Origin: Rariglobus sp041662485
GTDB lineage: Bacteria > Verrucomicrobiota > Verrucomicrobiia > Opitutales > Opitutaceae
Assembly (NCBI GenBank): GCA_041662485.1
Contig: JBAZSJ010000016.1
Coordinates: forward strand, 1-64,000
Reading direction: 5' to 3'
Length of the DNA stretch: 64,000 bases
Below the pieces are notes generated by a model. The model made no database searches. It had not been told where the DNA came from and was given only the letters and a program-made list of their open reading frames with translations. Made by a program: the position numbers and the translations under genes. Below, in pieces: positions 54,207 through 63,462 of this stretch; position 1 is the stretch's first letter, and each line of letters starts with the position of its first letter.

Positions 54207-56021
54207 ATGAGCCATCCCGACGGAAGCAAAAGACCCGATCCCGATTCCGCCCCGGTTCCCTCGCGAACGGACCGGCTGCTGGGTTGGATGAAACGCCGCG
54301 CGGCCTTCGATGCGCGCGAGCAATGGTGGCGCCTGCTGGATCTGATCGAGGAGAAACGTCGCCTGCGCTGGACCCTATACGCGGTGATCTCGGCGGTCGT
54401 TCTGGGCGCGGTAGCCGCGGTGTGGGTTTATCCGTGGTGGCATCAGCGCAACGCCATCAGCATCGCCCGGGGATGGCTCGTGGCCGGCCGGCTGGACCAC
54501 GCCGCCGCCGCCGTGAAAGACGCCCTCGATGTCGCCCCTGCCAATCCCGAGTCTTGGCAACTGGCGGCCGCCCTGGCCCGCCTGGGCGGAAACAAATCAC
54601 GCGCGGTGGATTGCTCGCGGCACGCGGCGACCCTCAGCCCCGGCAATCGCGACCTCACCCTCGAGTGGGCGGCCGACGCCCTTAAAGACAACCAACCCGA
54701 AGAGGCTGAAAAAGCCCTCGCCACCCTGCCCGAAGCCACGCTCGCCGCATCGCCCCACGCCCTGCGCATGCTGGGCGAAATCGCCCGGCTCCGCGGGGAT
54801 CTCTCGCCCGCCCGCGCCCACTTTGAGTCGGCCCTTAAACTCGACGGGCCGCTTCCGATCAACGAAGTGCCCTTTGGCATCGTTCTCCTCAACGCCCGTG
54901 ACAAAACCGAACGCCAGCGCGGCCTGGATCTCCTCGCCAAATGGAGCCCCGACCGCGAATGGGGCGCCAACGCCCTGCGCATCCTCCTTTCCGACGCGGT
55001 CATCCATGACGACCGCCCGGCCATGCTCCGCTGGGCCGACGCCCTCCGCGCCCATCCCCGTTGCACCCTGGGAGACATTCCCAACTGCCTGCTCGCCCTT
55101 TCCAAGACCGACGAGGCCCGCTTTGCCGAGGTTCTCGCCATCATGGAAAAAAACCACGCGGTCGATTCCCCCAACATAGCGCTGCTCATCGGCTGGCTCA
55201 ACCAGATCGGCCGAAGCCGCGAGGCCGTCCAGTGGGTGAAAACCCTTCCGCCCGCGCGGACAAGCCTGCCTCCCGCCGCGGCCGGCGTCGCCGAGTCCCT
55301 GCGTCAGCTCGCCGACTGGAGGGCCCTGCTCGATTGGACCAAAGACTCCGACTGGGGAAGCGACCTCGAGCCCATCCGCCTCGCGTATGAACTGCAGGCC
55401 GCCCGCAAAGGCGGAGAGACCTCCCTTGCCCAGGAACTTTGGAAAACGCTCCAGTCCCGCGCCAACACCGACAGCGGCCGCGCCCTCTTCACCGCCGACC
55501 TTTTCTACAGCTGGGGCATGCTCGACGAGGCCGTCGCTCTGCTTTGGACCGCCTCCGACCAGCCCGAAATCACCATGCAGGCCCTCGGAACCCTCGCCCG
55601 CCACTATCAGGTGTCGATGGATGCCACCGGCCAATACCGGGTCTTCAAGCGCCTCCATTCCCTCCGCGCCCAGGACCGGTCCATTGCCAACAACTACGCG
55701 TTCTTCGCGACCATCACCGGAAACGATCCCGCCATCGCCGAGCAACTCGCCGCACAAAACTTCCGGGCATTCCCGGACAACCTCGCCTATCGCTCGACCT
55801 ACGCGCTCGTGCTCTGCACGCAAAACCGCGCCGACGAAGCCCTGGCCCTCCTCAAGTCCGCGACCACCGATTGGAAACAGTCCCCGGTCATCGCCCTGCC
55901 CTACGGACTCGCGCTCGCCGGCACCCGTCAAAAAGACGAAGCCCGCACGGTGCTCTCATCCATCGCGCCAGAAACCCTGACTCCGCAGGAAGCCGCCCTG
56001 ATCAAAAAAGCCCTGAACTGA
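54207..56021 (+). CDS. Membrane-anchored TPR protein
   Basis: A 604-residue protein with an N-terminal cytoplasmic part, one membrane helix (about 55-74; WTLYAVISAVVLGAVAAVWV) and a long helical-repeat region of TPR type (ARGWLVAGRLDHAAAAVKDA, LTLEWAADALKDNQPEEAEK, LGEIARLRGDLSPARAHFES and others). Such proteins are protein-interaction scaffolds; some occur in exosortase/exopolysaccharide systems, and a PEP-CTERM gene is convergent at 56037, but no specific role can be given. Confidence 0.8.
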   Translation: MSHPDGSKRPDPDSAPVPSRTDRLLGWMKRRAAFDAREQWWRLLDLIEEKRRLRWTLYAVISAVVLGAVAAVWVYPWWHQRNAISIARGWLVAGRLDHAAAAVKDALDVAPANPESWQLAAALARLGGNKSRAVDCSRHAATLSPGNRDLTLEWAADALKDNQPEEAEKALATLPEATLAASPHALRMLGEIARLRGDLSPARAHFESALKLDGPLPINEVPFGIVLLNARDKTERQRGLDLLAKWSPDREWGANALRILLSDAVIHDDRPAMLRWADALRAHPRCTLGDIPNCLLALSKTDEARFAEVLAIMEKNHAVDSPNIALLIGWLNQIGRSREAVQWVKTLPPARTSLPPAAAGVAESLRQLADWRALLDWTKDSDWGSDLEPIRLAYELQAARKGGETSLAQELWKTLQSRANTDSGRALFTADLFYSWGMLDEAVALLWTASDQPEITMQALGTLARHYQVSMDATGQYRVFKRLHSLRAQDRSIANNYAFFATITGNDPAIAEQLAAQNFRAFPDNLAYRSTYALVLCTQNRADEALALLKSATTDWKQSPVIALPYGLALAGTRQKDEARTVLSSIAPETLTPQEAALIKKALN

Positions 56022-56036
56022 TCCCGACCGCCAAAC

Positions 56037-56930
56037 TCAGGACGCGAGGATCGAACGGCGCGCGCGTCCGCGCCGCCACATAAACGCTCCATACAGGCCC
56101 ACGGCGCCGAGCAAGGGCAGCCATGTGCCGACTTCAGGAACAGGCTGTCCGTCGATCGTCGCCACCGCACCCACCTGATACATCAGCAATCCGCTGGGGT
56201 TGAGCGCGGTGGAACCATTATCCCCCGTCTGGCTGTTCGTGTTGTGCACGACCACCGTGAGGTAGTTGGTGCCGATATTGAAAGTCGTGTTGGCCCCGCC
56301 CCCGGTGTTGGTGAGCGTTTGAGAGGTCGTGTTGCCCCAAGCATTGGTGCCGGACGCAGAGGCGGCATACTGCGCGCTGACCACACCGCTGGAATTCAGC
56401 GTCACCGGGTTTGCCGTGACGTAAATTTCATACGCATCGTCAGCCGCCACCGTCAGGCTCATGGAAATCGCATTGGTCACCACACCGGTGCCCGTGCCGG
56501 TGATGGTAAAGGCCAGCTGATACACGTAGATCGCCATGTTCGAGCCCGTGGTGCCGTTGCCGGGAAGATAATCGCCGCCGATGTTGACCGTGCCTCCCGA
56601 AATTGCCGTCATCGCGCCCGGCGCGGTGATCCACTGGGCGGAACTCGTATTGGGCACATAGGCGTAATCAATGTAGGAACTGCTCAACACATAGGCGCCG
56701 GCCGAACTGGTGTAGGTGCTCGAATTCCGGTAGCGCGTGCCGTTCACATACGCATAAGTGACATCCCAGTTGGAGTCGCGCCCGCCGCCCGATTGCAGGC
56801 CGCCGCTGCTGTTCAACCCCGTGTAATAAAGCCCGCCGATATTCGTTGCCGAACCCGCACGCGCCTCCAATCCCAGCCAAACGGCCAGAACCATCAAAAC
56901 GGTCAGAGTTCGCATACCCAGTGGTTTCAT
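56037..56930 (-). CDS. PEP-CTERM-type secreted protein
   Basis: A 297-residue protein with a signal peptide (MRTLTVLMVLAVWLGLEARA region) and a C-terminal sorting signal of PEP-CTERM type: VPEVGTWLPLLGAVGLYGAF then the basic end RRGRARR; the third residue of the motif is Val instead of Pro, a known variant. The mature part is Ser/Thr/Gly/Asn-rich and beta-sheet-like (a PA14-like or jelly-roll domain is possible). The start is taken at the ATG at 56930; an ATG at 56915 would also give a signal peptide. A 7-base-arm inverted repeat lies immediately upstream. Confidence 0.82.
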   Translation of the reverse strand: MKPLGMRTLTVLMVLAVWLGLEARAGSATNIGGLYYTGLNSSGGLQSGGGRDSNWDVTYAYVNGTRYRNSSTYTSSAGAYVLSSSYIDYAYVPNTSSAQWITAPGAMTAISGGTVNIGGDYLPGNGTTGSNMAIYVYQLAFTITGTGTGVVTNAISMSLTVAADDAYEIYVTANPVTLNSSGVVSAQYAASASGTNAWGNTTSQTLTNTGGGANTTFNIGTNYLTVVVHNTNSQTGDNGSTALNPSGLLMYQVGAVATIDGQPVPEVGTWLPLLGAVGLYGAFMWRRGRARRSILAS

Positions 56931-56942
56931 CGCCAACCAGAC

Positions 56943-56960
56943 ATAGGGGTTATCCCCTAT
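56943..56960. promoter_or_regulatory. Inverted repeat upstream of the PEP-CTERM gene
   Basis: ATAGGGGTTATCCCCTAT is a perfect inverted repeat with 7-base arms and a 4-base centre, 12 bases before the ATG at 56930 in an otherwise A+T-rich leader (56960-57060). It could be an operator or an mRNA hairpin masking the ribosome-binding site. There is no direct evidence of function. Confidence 0.4.
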
Positions 56961-57095
56961 ACCTCAATCTAATTCATTCATTACTCACATCAACCTATTA
57001 AACAATAATTTAATGAATTTTTACTCACTAAAATCCTCCCTGTATGTTACAAATCGAGCGATAAACCGGTGAAAACAGGCCTATTAACACAGGCA

Positions 57096-57126
57096 CAAAA
57101 AACCGCATGACGTCGCCATCATGCGG
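57096..57126 (-). terminator. Intrinsic terminator after tRNA-Pro
   Basis: Stem CCGCATGA / TCATGCGG with an 8-base loop; on the minus strand it is followed by six T residues. Located 10 bases after the tRNA 3' end. Confidence 0.85.
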
Positions 57127-57136
57127 TCGGGGAAAA

Positions 57137-57213
<77 letters not shown>

Positions 57214-57306
57214 AAACAGGAGGGTCAGAAAGCAGGACGCCCGCGGCAGAAGCAAGCGGTTTTTTTAGCCGTTGTTCCATTCCCCAGCCACACACCCTGC
57301 GCGTGC

Positions 57307-57666
57307 TCAGACATCGGGCAGATCCTGAAGCAGCTTTTCGACGGCGGAGCGGTCTTCCTTCTCGCGTGCCACCTGCCTGCTGATGCCGGCCTTCACTTCC
57401 ACGCGGAACTGCCTCACAAAGGCGGTCGCATCCTCCAACGACAGGCCCGCGATCTTTTCCTCAAGCGCCATGCTGGCATCGGTCAATATCTGGCGGATGA
57501 GCTTGGCCCGGAGTTCCTGTTCATGACCAGAGGGAACCGGATCCGTCGAGTGGGGCTTGAGCCCCGGATACCAAGGACGGACGTAACGGCAAAGACGAGT
57601 CAGGCGGGCGATTTCCGTATCGGAAATCGTCACAGATAGGGGGGTTCCATCGGTTTTGATATTCAT
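57307..57666 (-). CDS. Hypothetical protein, 119 aa
   Basis: A 119-residue soluble protein beginning MNIKTDGTPLSVTISDTEIA, with an Arg-rich central part (RLTRLCRYVRPWYPGLKPHS) and a helical, acidic-basic C-terminal half (LRAKLIRQILTDASMALEEK to LLQDLPDV). No family is recognised. It lies 94 bases upstream of tRNA-Pro on the same strand and could share its transcription. Confidence 0.55.
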   Translation of the reverse strand: MNIKTDGTPLSVTISDTEIARLTRLCRYVRPWYPGLKPHSTDPVPSGHEQELRAKLIRQILTDASMALEEKIAGLSLEDATAFVRQFRVEVKAGISRQVAREKEDRSAVEKLLQDLPDV

Positions 57667-57805
57667 GGTAACTGCAGAAGCATCCCCTCCCCTAGCTTAA
57701 ATGGTGCCCAGAGCGGGGCGCTCAACCGTATGGGCAAAAGTGTCGGAACCATGCATCAACGCGCACCGCCTTGCACACGGAGGGATTAAAACCGGCTCTT
57801 GGAGT

Positions 57806-58075
57806 TCAAAGATTTGAGAATGTGCACTGCAAGGCCCCTGGACACATTGTCCGGCAAAAATCGTCAAAAAATCTACAAAGGGGCAATGTCATTACCCCCT
57901 CTGTCTCCATCTGCGTGGTCCCGATGTGGAATTCCACACGTTTGAGCAATTCGATCACATGCATGCCCAGCGCCGGATTTTTCACGACGGTGTGAAGCTC
58001 GTTTTCAGGATGCAGCCCAAGGGTCGGGATCGCCCGGCCGTCGAGATATACTTCCCAGAAATCGGCACCGGGGCG
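57806..58075 (-). pseudogene. Coding fragment without a start codon, about 89 codons
   Basis: On the minus strand, immediately after an in-frame TAG, a frame reads RPGADFWEVYLDGRAIPTLG, LHPENELHTVVKNPALGMHV and IELLKRVEFHIGTTQMETEG before losing protein-like character (Cys/Phe-rich end) and stopping at 57806. The codon use and residue pattern look protein-coding, but there is no plausible start at its 5' end, so it is probably the remnant of a deleted gene. No family is recognised. Confidence 0.45.
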
Positions 58076-58123
58076 CTAGTATGATGTAACATCAAAAGAT
58101 TCGTATCTTTCGCCGGGATTTTA

Positions 58124-58206
58124 GGTAGGGACGGACCGCTGGGCCGTCCGCTTCAGCTTATGTAAGCCGGATGACTTCGTGGCGGGCCCAGCGGTCCCGC
58201 CCTACC
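58124..58206. repeat. Paired GGTAGGGACGG palindromes
   Basis: GGTAGGGACGGACCGCTGGG with CCGTCCG faces the inverted end GGCCCAGCGG-like arm closing CCGCCCTACC. Same head-to-head layout as the pairs at 40488 and 51972. Confidence 0.75.
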
Positions 58207-58276
58207 GACGATCCGAAATAAAACGTGATACGGCATACTAGGCCGGAAGCCACTGCGGATGACCGGAGAGGTAGCT

Positions 58277-59911
58277 TTACCGACGACGCCGGCCAAAGAC
58301 GGCGCCCCCGAGACCGATCACGCCCAGCAGCGCGGCGTAGGCTCCGGGCTCGGGGATGGCGGTCAGGACGTTGAGCGAACCGGCGCCCGTGATGAAGGCG
58401 GCCAGATTTGCGGCATCGTAGGTCCCGGCGTTTTGCTGGACGCCGTCGATGAACAGCTTCGAGATGGAGTCGGTGCCGCTGAAGGCGAGATTGAGCGTGC
58501 CGCCGGTGAGCAAGTAAAGGCTGGCGGAGTCGTCGATGAAGGCGCTGCTGGAGCTGAGGGTGCCGGCGTTCAGGTGCACGTCACCGGTGAAGGACTTGGT
58601 GCCGGTCAGGAAGAGGGCGCCCGCGCCGGTCTTGATGAGCCCGCCCGCGCCGGAGAGCGCGCCGGAGAGCGTGATGTTGAAGGCTGCGCTGGAAGCGTCG
58701 GCGGCCTTGAAAGTGACGCTGCCGTTGGTCGTGCCCAACGCCATGTCCATTGAGCTAGACCAAGCGGCGGCGGCGCCGACGACCCCACCGGAGAGGGTGA
58801 TGGACGAGGTGAAAGTGCCGGTCCCCAGCTTAACGAGTCCGCCCGAACCGGCGTAAAGCGTGCCGCCGGTCATGGCGAGAGAGCCGCTTCCCGCCGTGGA
58901 TGCATTGCCAAAATTTATGGTGCCGGCCGTAACCGTGCCGTTGGTAATGTTGAGCGTGGCCGTGCCGCCCGTGCCAGTCTGCGCCTGGCCGACATTCATG
59001 TTGCCGACCACGGTAAGCGTTCCGCCGTTCATATCCACGACACCGCTCCCGCCCGCGGTATCACCTTTGTCTATTTCAAAAATTTTCCCTGTCCCGATGG
59101 AAACGGAGCCGCTGTTGATGATCAGACGACCCGTGCCACTGGTTCGACCGACAGCGACACTCGTGTTCGTGTCTCCGCCAAGACTGCCGCCGTTGATAGT
59201 CAACAGTCCGACGGCGGCGTTGCCGATCCCCAGCGTGGTCCCAGCGCTGTAGCTGATCTTGGCTCCCGTATTAAGCACCGCACCAGCGGTTCCCGCAGAG
59301 GCATTCCCTATATTATATTGGCTGAACTGATAGTTCGTCGCTCCGCTCCCATTCAACCGAAGCGTGGAGACAAGGGCCTTTGCCGTGCTCCCCCCGACCA
59401 CGGTTTGGGCCCCCGTTTCTCCGCCGCCCAAGGTGAGTGTCTGGGCGGAACCTCCGTTGAAGTTAATGCTGCCGCTGAGCGTCAGGGCACTGTCGATCTG
59501 CGCAGAGGTTGCGGAATTCATGAGCAACCCGCCCGAAGTCGCGATATTGATCGTTCCGCCGGAGAACGTCAGCCCGTTCTGATTGAGCGTCACGGTCGAG
59601 GCGTTTTGCGTGCCGCTAACCGTGATCGTCCCCGTCGTGCCATTGGTGCTGGCCGAAAAGGTCAGGGAATCCGCCGTCGTCGTGGTGACCACCGAAGGAG
59701 TGAGGACGCCGGTGGAGGAAGTGCTCCAAAACGTGTCCGTGCCCCATGTGCCGGTCGCCGCGCCAGAGCCCGTGGAAGTGCCGTTGGTGTCCCAATAATA
59801 GGCCGTCGCCTGGGCGGCGGGCGGGGAGCCGAGGAATGCGGTCGAGACAAGAGCAAGCGCCAGCAACCGGAGGGCCGACGCGGAGATCATGTTTTTGGGG
59901 CGTGTTTTCAT
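58277..59911 (-). CDS. Autotransporter-type repeat (PATR) PEP-CTERM protein
   Basis: A 544-residue secreted protein. The start at 59911 gives a signal peptide (about 10-35; ALRLLALALVSTAFLGSPPA); the frame extends 112 codons further into another gene. The body is a Ser/Thr/Gly/Ala-rich parallel-beta repeat, with TIGR02601-like autotransporter-associated strands (SGAGGLIKTGAGALFLTGTK, then FTGDVHLNAGTL). The C-terminus carries PEP-CTERM (IPEPGAYAALLGVIGLGGAV, then FGRRRR). It is probably a surface-associated filament or matrix protein. Last gene of a minus-strand operon, 44 bases after the pseudopilin-like gene. Confidence 0.85.
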   Translation of the reverse strand: MKTRPKNMISASALRLLALALVSTAFLGSPPAAQATAYYWDTNGTSTGSGAATGTWGTDTFWSTSSTGVLTPSVVTTTTADSLTFSASTNGTTGTITVSGTQNASTVTLNQNGLTFSGGTINIATSGGLLMNSATSAQIDSALTLSGSINFNGGSAQTLTLGGGETGAQTVVGGSTAKALVSTLRLNGSGATNYQFSQYNIGNASAGTAGAVLNTGAKISYSAGTTLGIGNAAVGLLTINGGSLGGDTNTSVAVGRTSGTGRLIINSGSVSIGTGKIFEIDKGDTAGGSGVVDMNGGTLTVVGNMNVGQAQTGTGGTATLNITNGTVTAGTINFGNASTAGSGSLAMTGGTLYAGSGGLVKLGTGTFTSSITLSGGVVGAAAAWSSSMDMALGTTNGSVTFKAADASSAAFNITLSGALSGAGGLIKTGAGALFLTGTKSFTGDVHLNAGTLSSSSAFIDDSASLYLLTGGTLNLAFSGTDSISKLFIDGVQQNAGTYDAANLAAFITGAGSLNVLTAIPEPGAYAALLGVIGLGGAVFGRRRR

Positions 59912-59955
59912 GGGTATTTGGATTTTGTGAGAGTGATTCGGAATTGAATGAAAAA

Positions 59956-60774
59956 TCAGGGCAGGCTCACCGTCTTGAGGTCCTTGTCCACCGCCTGGGT
60001 AAAGCCCAGGTCGGCAAGTTGCCGGCGGTCGAGCCGGGCCGTGTGGCCGTCGTAGAAAACGACATTCGCCCTGTCGTCGTAACGCAGATGAATGCCGGAG
60101 TTTTCGTACAGGCCGGCGGGGCGGAAACCATAATACCCCCAGCCGCTGATGACTCCGCCCTGATCGTTGGTCACCGTGTCGGCCAGCAATGGAATACGCG
60201 CGGGCATGGGAACCAGCGACAGGATATGCTCCCCTCCTTGAATCCAATCAGCCGAGCTAAAGCCCGCCACGGTGCCGCCGAGAAACATGCCGAAGGTGCG
60301 ATAAATCGGCACCGGCGAAGCCCCGTTAGGACGATAACTGGCCGGCAATACGGACGGACTTATAAAAATATTCCAGTCGGTGGCGTAAACGGTCAGCCCC
60401 CTGACCATGGTTCCCGTATTCGAGGAATCCTGTCCGGCAAGCCAGTTGGACCAGGTCATGAACACGCCGCCGCCGCCGCTGTCGGCCTGCCATGCACCGG
60501 TGGACGGAGTCACCCATTGAGCCGTAGATTTCATGCGGCCTTTGTGTTCCGCCGCAAACACCGAAAGCGCCCCGTAACAGGCGCGCAACCGGCTGCCGTC
60601 CTCGGTCGCCCGTGCCGATTCCCGGATCGAACCCAGAACCGGAATCAGGATGGCGATCAAAACGCCAATGATGGCGATGACGGCCAGCAACTCGACCAAC
60701 GTGAAGGCGCGGGCTTTCCTGCAACGCAACCGCGAGGACGAACAACGAACATCAGTGGAAGAAAGGAAATCCAT
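59956..60774 (-). CDS. Type II secretion pseudopilin-like protein
   Basis: A 272-residue protein with a prepilin leader cleaved before Phe: the sequence RKARAFTLVELLAVIAIIGV, with the conserved Glu at position +5 and a hydrophobic helix. The C-terminal segment RYDDRANVVFYDGHTARLD resembles the H-X9-DG motif of planctomycete/verrucomicrobial pseudopilin-like proteins, with Tyr replacing the first His. The start is the ATG at 60774. These proteins are numerous in such genomes and their role is not established; assembly in a pilus or secretion machine is inferred from the leader. Second last gene of the operon. Confidence 0.85.
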   Translation of the reverse strand: MDFLSSTDVRCSSSRLRCRKARAFTLVELLAVIAIIGVLIAILIPVLGSIRESARATEDGSRLRACYGALSVFAAEHKGRMKSTAQWVTPSTGAWQADSGGGGVFMTWSNWLAGQDSSNTGTMVRGLTVYATDWNIFISPSVLPASYRPNGASPVPIYRTFGMFLGGTVAGFSSADWIQGGEHILSLVPMPARIPLLADTVTNDQGGVISGWGYYGFRPAGLYENSGIHLRYDDRANVVFYDGHTARLDRRQLADLGFTQAVDKDLKTVSLP

Positions 60775-60820
60775 GGGGTATGAGAGCGGGGTGGTCTCGA
60801 AGGGCTCGCCATGCGCCGGA

Positions 60821-61372
60821 TCAGCCGCGCGGACCGGGGGTGATCGATTCGCCAAGAAAAGGCCCGGTCGTGAGCTTGAACGCGTCGAGACCGTAGGAGC
60901 CGGAAAACTGATAGCCCGGATCCTTGATTATCTCCACGCGGAAGGCATGCGTCCCGGCAGACAGCCGCACCTCGCCCAGTTTCACCCAGTTGAGCGGGAC
61001 ATATTCCATGAGCAGGTCGCTGCTGAGCAGCTTGCCCTGCGCAAGCGTGCGCCATTCATCCTTGTCGAACCGCCAACGCATCGGCCCATGCTGCCAAAAT
61101 TTCCTCACGAAGAGCTGGTAAACTCCTTCTGTCGGCACCTTCACGGCGTAGTCGGCATATAGCCCCGACGTCTCGTTATATTTCCCGTTCAGCCAGACGC
61201 CCGCGGACAGCACCGCCTCCTGCTCGGGGTTCCTGGGTATATAGGGACCGTCGGTGGACATGTTGGTGGCGACGTTTTTTTCCGCCTCCCAATCGACCTC
61301 GGCAGCTCGCATGGCGGGAACGAAAAAAGCGATCAACAGCAACACATGGAAAAATGGGGAGGAACGATTCAT
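60821..61372 (-). CDS. Secreted carbohydrate-binding-module-like protein
   Basis: A 183-residue protein with a signal peptide (MNRSSPFFHVLLLIAFFVPA, cleavage near AMRA-AE) from the ATG at 61372. The mature part is one beta-sandwich-like domain, with the CBM6/35-type pattern ADYAVKVPTEGVYQLFVRKF, a Trp-rich middle (WQHGPMRWRFDKDEW) and GEVRLSAGTHAFRVEI near the end. Such domains bind polysaccharides. It lies between the beta-helix and pseudopilin genes, 19 and 46 bases away. Confidence 0.65.
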   Translation of the reverse strand: MNRSSPFFHVLLLIAFFVPAMRAAEVDWEAEKNVATNMSTDGPYIPRNPEQEAVLSAGVWLNGKYNETSGLYADYAVKVPTEGVYQLFVRKFWQHGPMRWRFDKDEWRTLAQGKLLSSDLLMEYVPLNWVKLGEVRLSAGTHAFRVEIIKDPGYQFSGSYGLDAFKLTTGPFLGESITPGPRG

Positions 61373-61391
61373 GGGATATGGCTGGCAGGGT

Positions 61392-63440
61392 TTACTGGCG
61401 GGGGGATGGCATCGGGAGCGATGTCGCCGCGGTGGACGGATTGACCGGGTATATGACGAACTCGGCGGCCTCCGCCCCAAGCCCCTGAACGGGGCCGGGA
61501 ATGATGTGGCCGGAAACAAGGGGATGCCCGAAGAAATCAGCGCCGACTCCTTCGACCGCAGGGCAGTTCATGCCTCGCACAGACGGATCGATCTCGGCCT
61601 TCATCGTGAGGTCTCGCGCGCGCACCAGCACCTGAACGCCATGCCAAAGTTCGCGACTGTGCGCATCCTTCCCGGTGAACACGCGCCACTGCGCGAGACC
61701 GAGAAAGGGCTGCCAGCGCCAGGTTTCAAAGTCGGGCCGCTGGGACGCGGGAACGGCGGCGGCGGCGAGCTTCGCCTTGAGCTCGTCCATCGCCTCGGCA
61801 ACGGGCCGAACACTCTTGAATATATTAACGGCAAAGAGCTGCCGATAGGGACGAAACCCCTGATGGTAATCGGACTGGCCGCAGAGCAGATTGTAGTCGG
61901 AAACGTTGCCCGTGCCCCGAGGATTTTCGAACGGCAGGTTGATGGCCGGCTTGCTGTTGCCCCAAATGATGTTGTTCAGTACCCGTCCCCGGCTGCTCGC
62001 GACGGGGTCGCTGCCAACCAGGCGTCCGTCCTTGTAAACGTCATACGTGCGGTCGCTGACCGTGCGCATGACGACGCCGGAGCCGGCGTTTTCCAGGATG
62101 AGATTGTGCGCCACGGTCACGTCGCACGCATCGTGCGTATAGACGCCCATGCCGTCGTAGAATTCGCCGCGGGAACGGGTGCCGACGATGATGTTGTTGT
62201 CGATCAGCACGCCCCCCTGGCTCAGCTCGACGAAGACGCCGGCCATGCGGTTGTTCAGGACCACGTTGCGGGTGATGCGCGAGCCGGAGACATCGTTATC
62301 GAGCCACACGCCGAAGGCTTCGTTGTCGCGGATAAGGTTCCCCTCGATGATCGCGCCTTGGCCGTGAAGCTTGATGCCGCCCCACTCTTCCCACTCGGCA
62401 CCGCCCCCCTGAACGAAATCGCCCATGAAATTGCGTTCGACGATGTTGTTGCGGATGACCACGCCATTGTGGTGCCAGCCTTCGATGCCCACGAGGCCGT
62501 TGTCGGAGACGACGTTTCCCTCAACCGTGTGATGGCCGCCCTCGATGCGCTTCAGATCCTGCGGATCGGTGTCCGTCAGCGCGGCGGCATCCCATGTCTC
62601 GCTGCCCACGTCGAGACCGGCGGTGCGGGCAAACCGGATGGTGTTGTGCGCAAAGCGCCAGTAGGAACCGCTGCGCGGACTGACCGCGCCGCCCTGCGGA
62701 AACGGTCCCTGATTCGCACAGTGTTCGAACGTGAAGCCATCCACGTTGATGTAGGCCAGACCGCGCCGGTGCGGCGCAAAGATGCGGTTCCGCACCGAGA
62801 CCTCGATAAGGTGCGAGGCCAGTTGTTCCGCCGGCACGGTGAAGTGCGCCCATATCTGCCGCCCGTCGGGCGAAACGATCCAAGTGTTTGGCGTCGCCAA
62901 AACCGTGTCCACGGTCGCCGCCTGCGTCACGGGCGCGCCGTCAAAAAAGATCTGTCCCAGCGTCTTCGTCAGCGTGGCGGCGGCCTCCTTGGCGGGCCGG
63001 GCCACGATCTTCCGGTCGGTCGGCGCGATGCTCACGCCGATCAAGTAGGGATTGCTGACACCCGCAGGAATCAACGCGGCCAGATCGGCGGTGACGACAC
63101 CGGCGTAACCGGGATGCGTCTTCCAGTCGCTGCAACGCTCGCTGCCTTTCACCACCGCATGCTCTCCCGGCGCGACGCGATAGATGATCGGTTGACCAGC
63201 CACACCGCCGCGCGCCGGAGTGACGCGCTCACGATAGACGCCGGAATAAACCAGCACCGTGTCGCCGGGTTCGGCCTGTTGGGCGGCGGCATTGATGGTC
63301 TTGAGCGGCCGGTCCGGCGTGCCCGGATTGTTGTCGCCAGCGTCGGCGCGTTCGCCCGCAACCACCCAGGAGCGGGCGGACGCGGAGCCGGCCAGCCACA
63401 CGGCGGCTGAAAACAGAAGAAATAGACGAAGAACGGTCAT
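61392..63440 (-). CDS. Secreted right-handed parallel beta-helix protein
   Basis: A 682-residue protein with a signal peptide (MTVLRLFLLFSAAVWLAGSA). It begins with a DUF1565/polysaccharide-lyase-like opening (DNNPGTPDRPLKTINAAAQQ, EPGDTVLVYSGVYRERVTPA), followed by NosD-like beta-helix coils (VEGNVVSDNGLVGIEGWHHN, VIRNNIVERNFMGDF, ITRNVVLNNRMAGVFVELSQ). The fold is common among pectate/alginate lyases and related glycan-degrading enzymes; the catalytic residues cannot be identified, so activity is open. It is 22 bases downstream of the GH3 gene. Confidence 0.78.
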   Translation of the reverse strand: MTVLRLFLLFSAAVWLAGSASARSWVVAGERADAGDNNPGTPDRPLKTINAAAQQAEPGDTVLVYSGVYRERVTPARGGVAGQPIIYRVAPGEHAVVKGSERCSDWKTHPGYAGVVTADLAALIPAGVSNPYLIGVSIAPTDRKIVARPAKEAAATLTKTLGQIFFDGAPVTQAATVDTVLATPNTWIVSPDGRQIWAHFTVPAEQLASHLIEVSVRNRIFAPHRRGLAYINVDGFTFEHCANQGPFPQGGAVSPRSGSYWRFAHNTIRFARTAGLDVGSETWDAAALTDTDPQDLKRIEGGHHTVEGNVVSDNGLVGIEGWHHNGVVIRNNIVERNFMGDFVQGGGAEWEEWGGIKLHGQGAIIEGNLIRDNEAFGVWLDNDVSGSRITRNVVLNNRMAGVFVELSQGGVLIDNNIIVGTRSRGEFYDGMGVYTHDACDVTVAHNLILENAGSGVVMRTVSDRTYDVYKDGRLVGSDPVASSRGRVLNNIIWGNSKPAINLPFENPRGTGNVSDYNLLCGQSDYHQGFRPYRQLFAVNIFKSVRPVAEAMDELKAKLAAAAVPASQRPDFETWRWQPFLGLAQWRVFTGKDAHSRELWHGVQVLVRARDLTMKAEIDPSVRGMNCPAVEGVGADFFGHPLVSGHIIPGPVQGLGAEAAEFVIYPVNPSTAATSLPMPSPRQ

Positions 63441-63462
63441 CCGGAGGGGTAGTTATCGGGAC

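Larger units (their letters stand above)
57667..58276. other. Intergenic region with gene remnant and repeat
   Basis: 610 bases between the 119-aa protein and the PATR gene. It holds the coding fragment at 57806-58075 and the palindromic repeat at 58124-58206. The rest (57667-57805 and 58207-58276) shows nothing I can assign. Confidence 0.5.
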
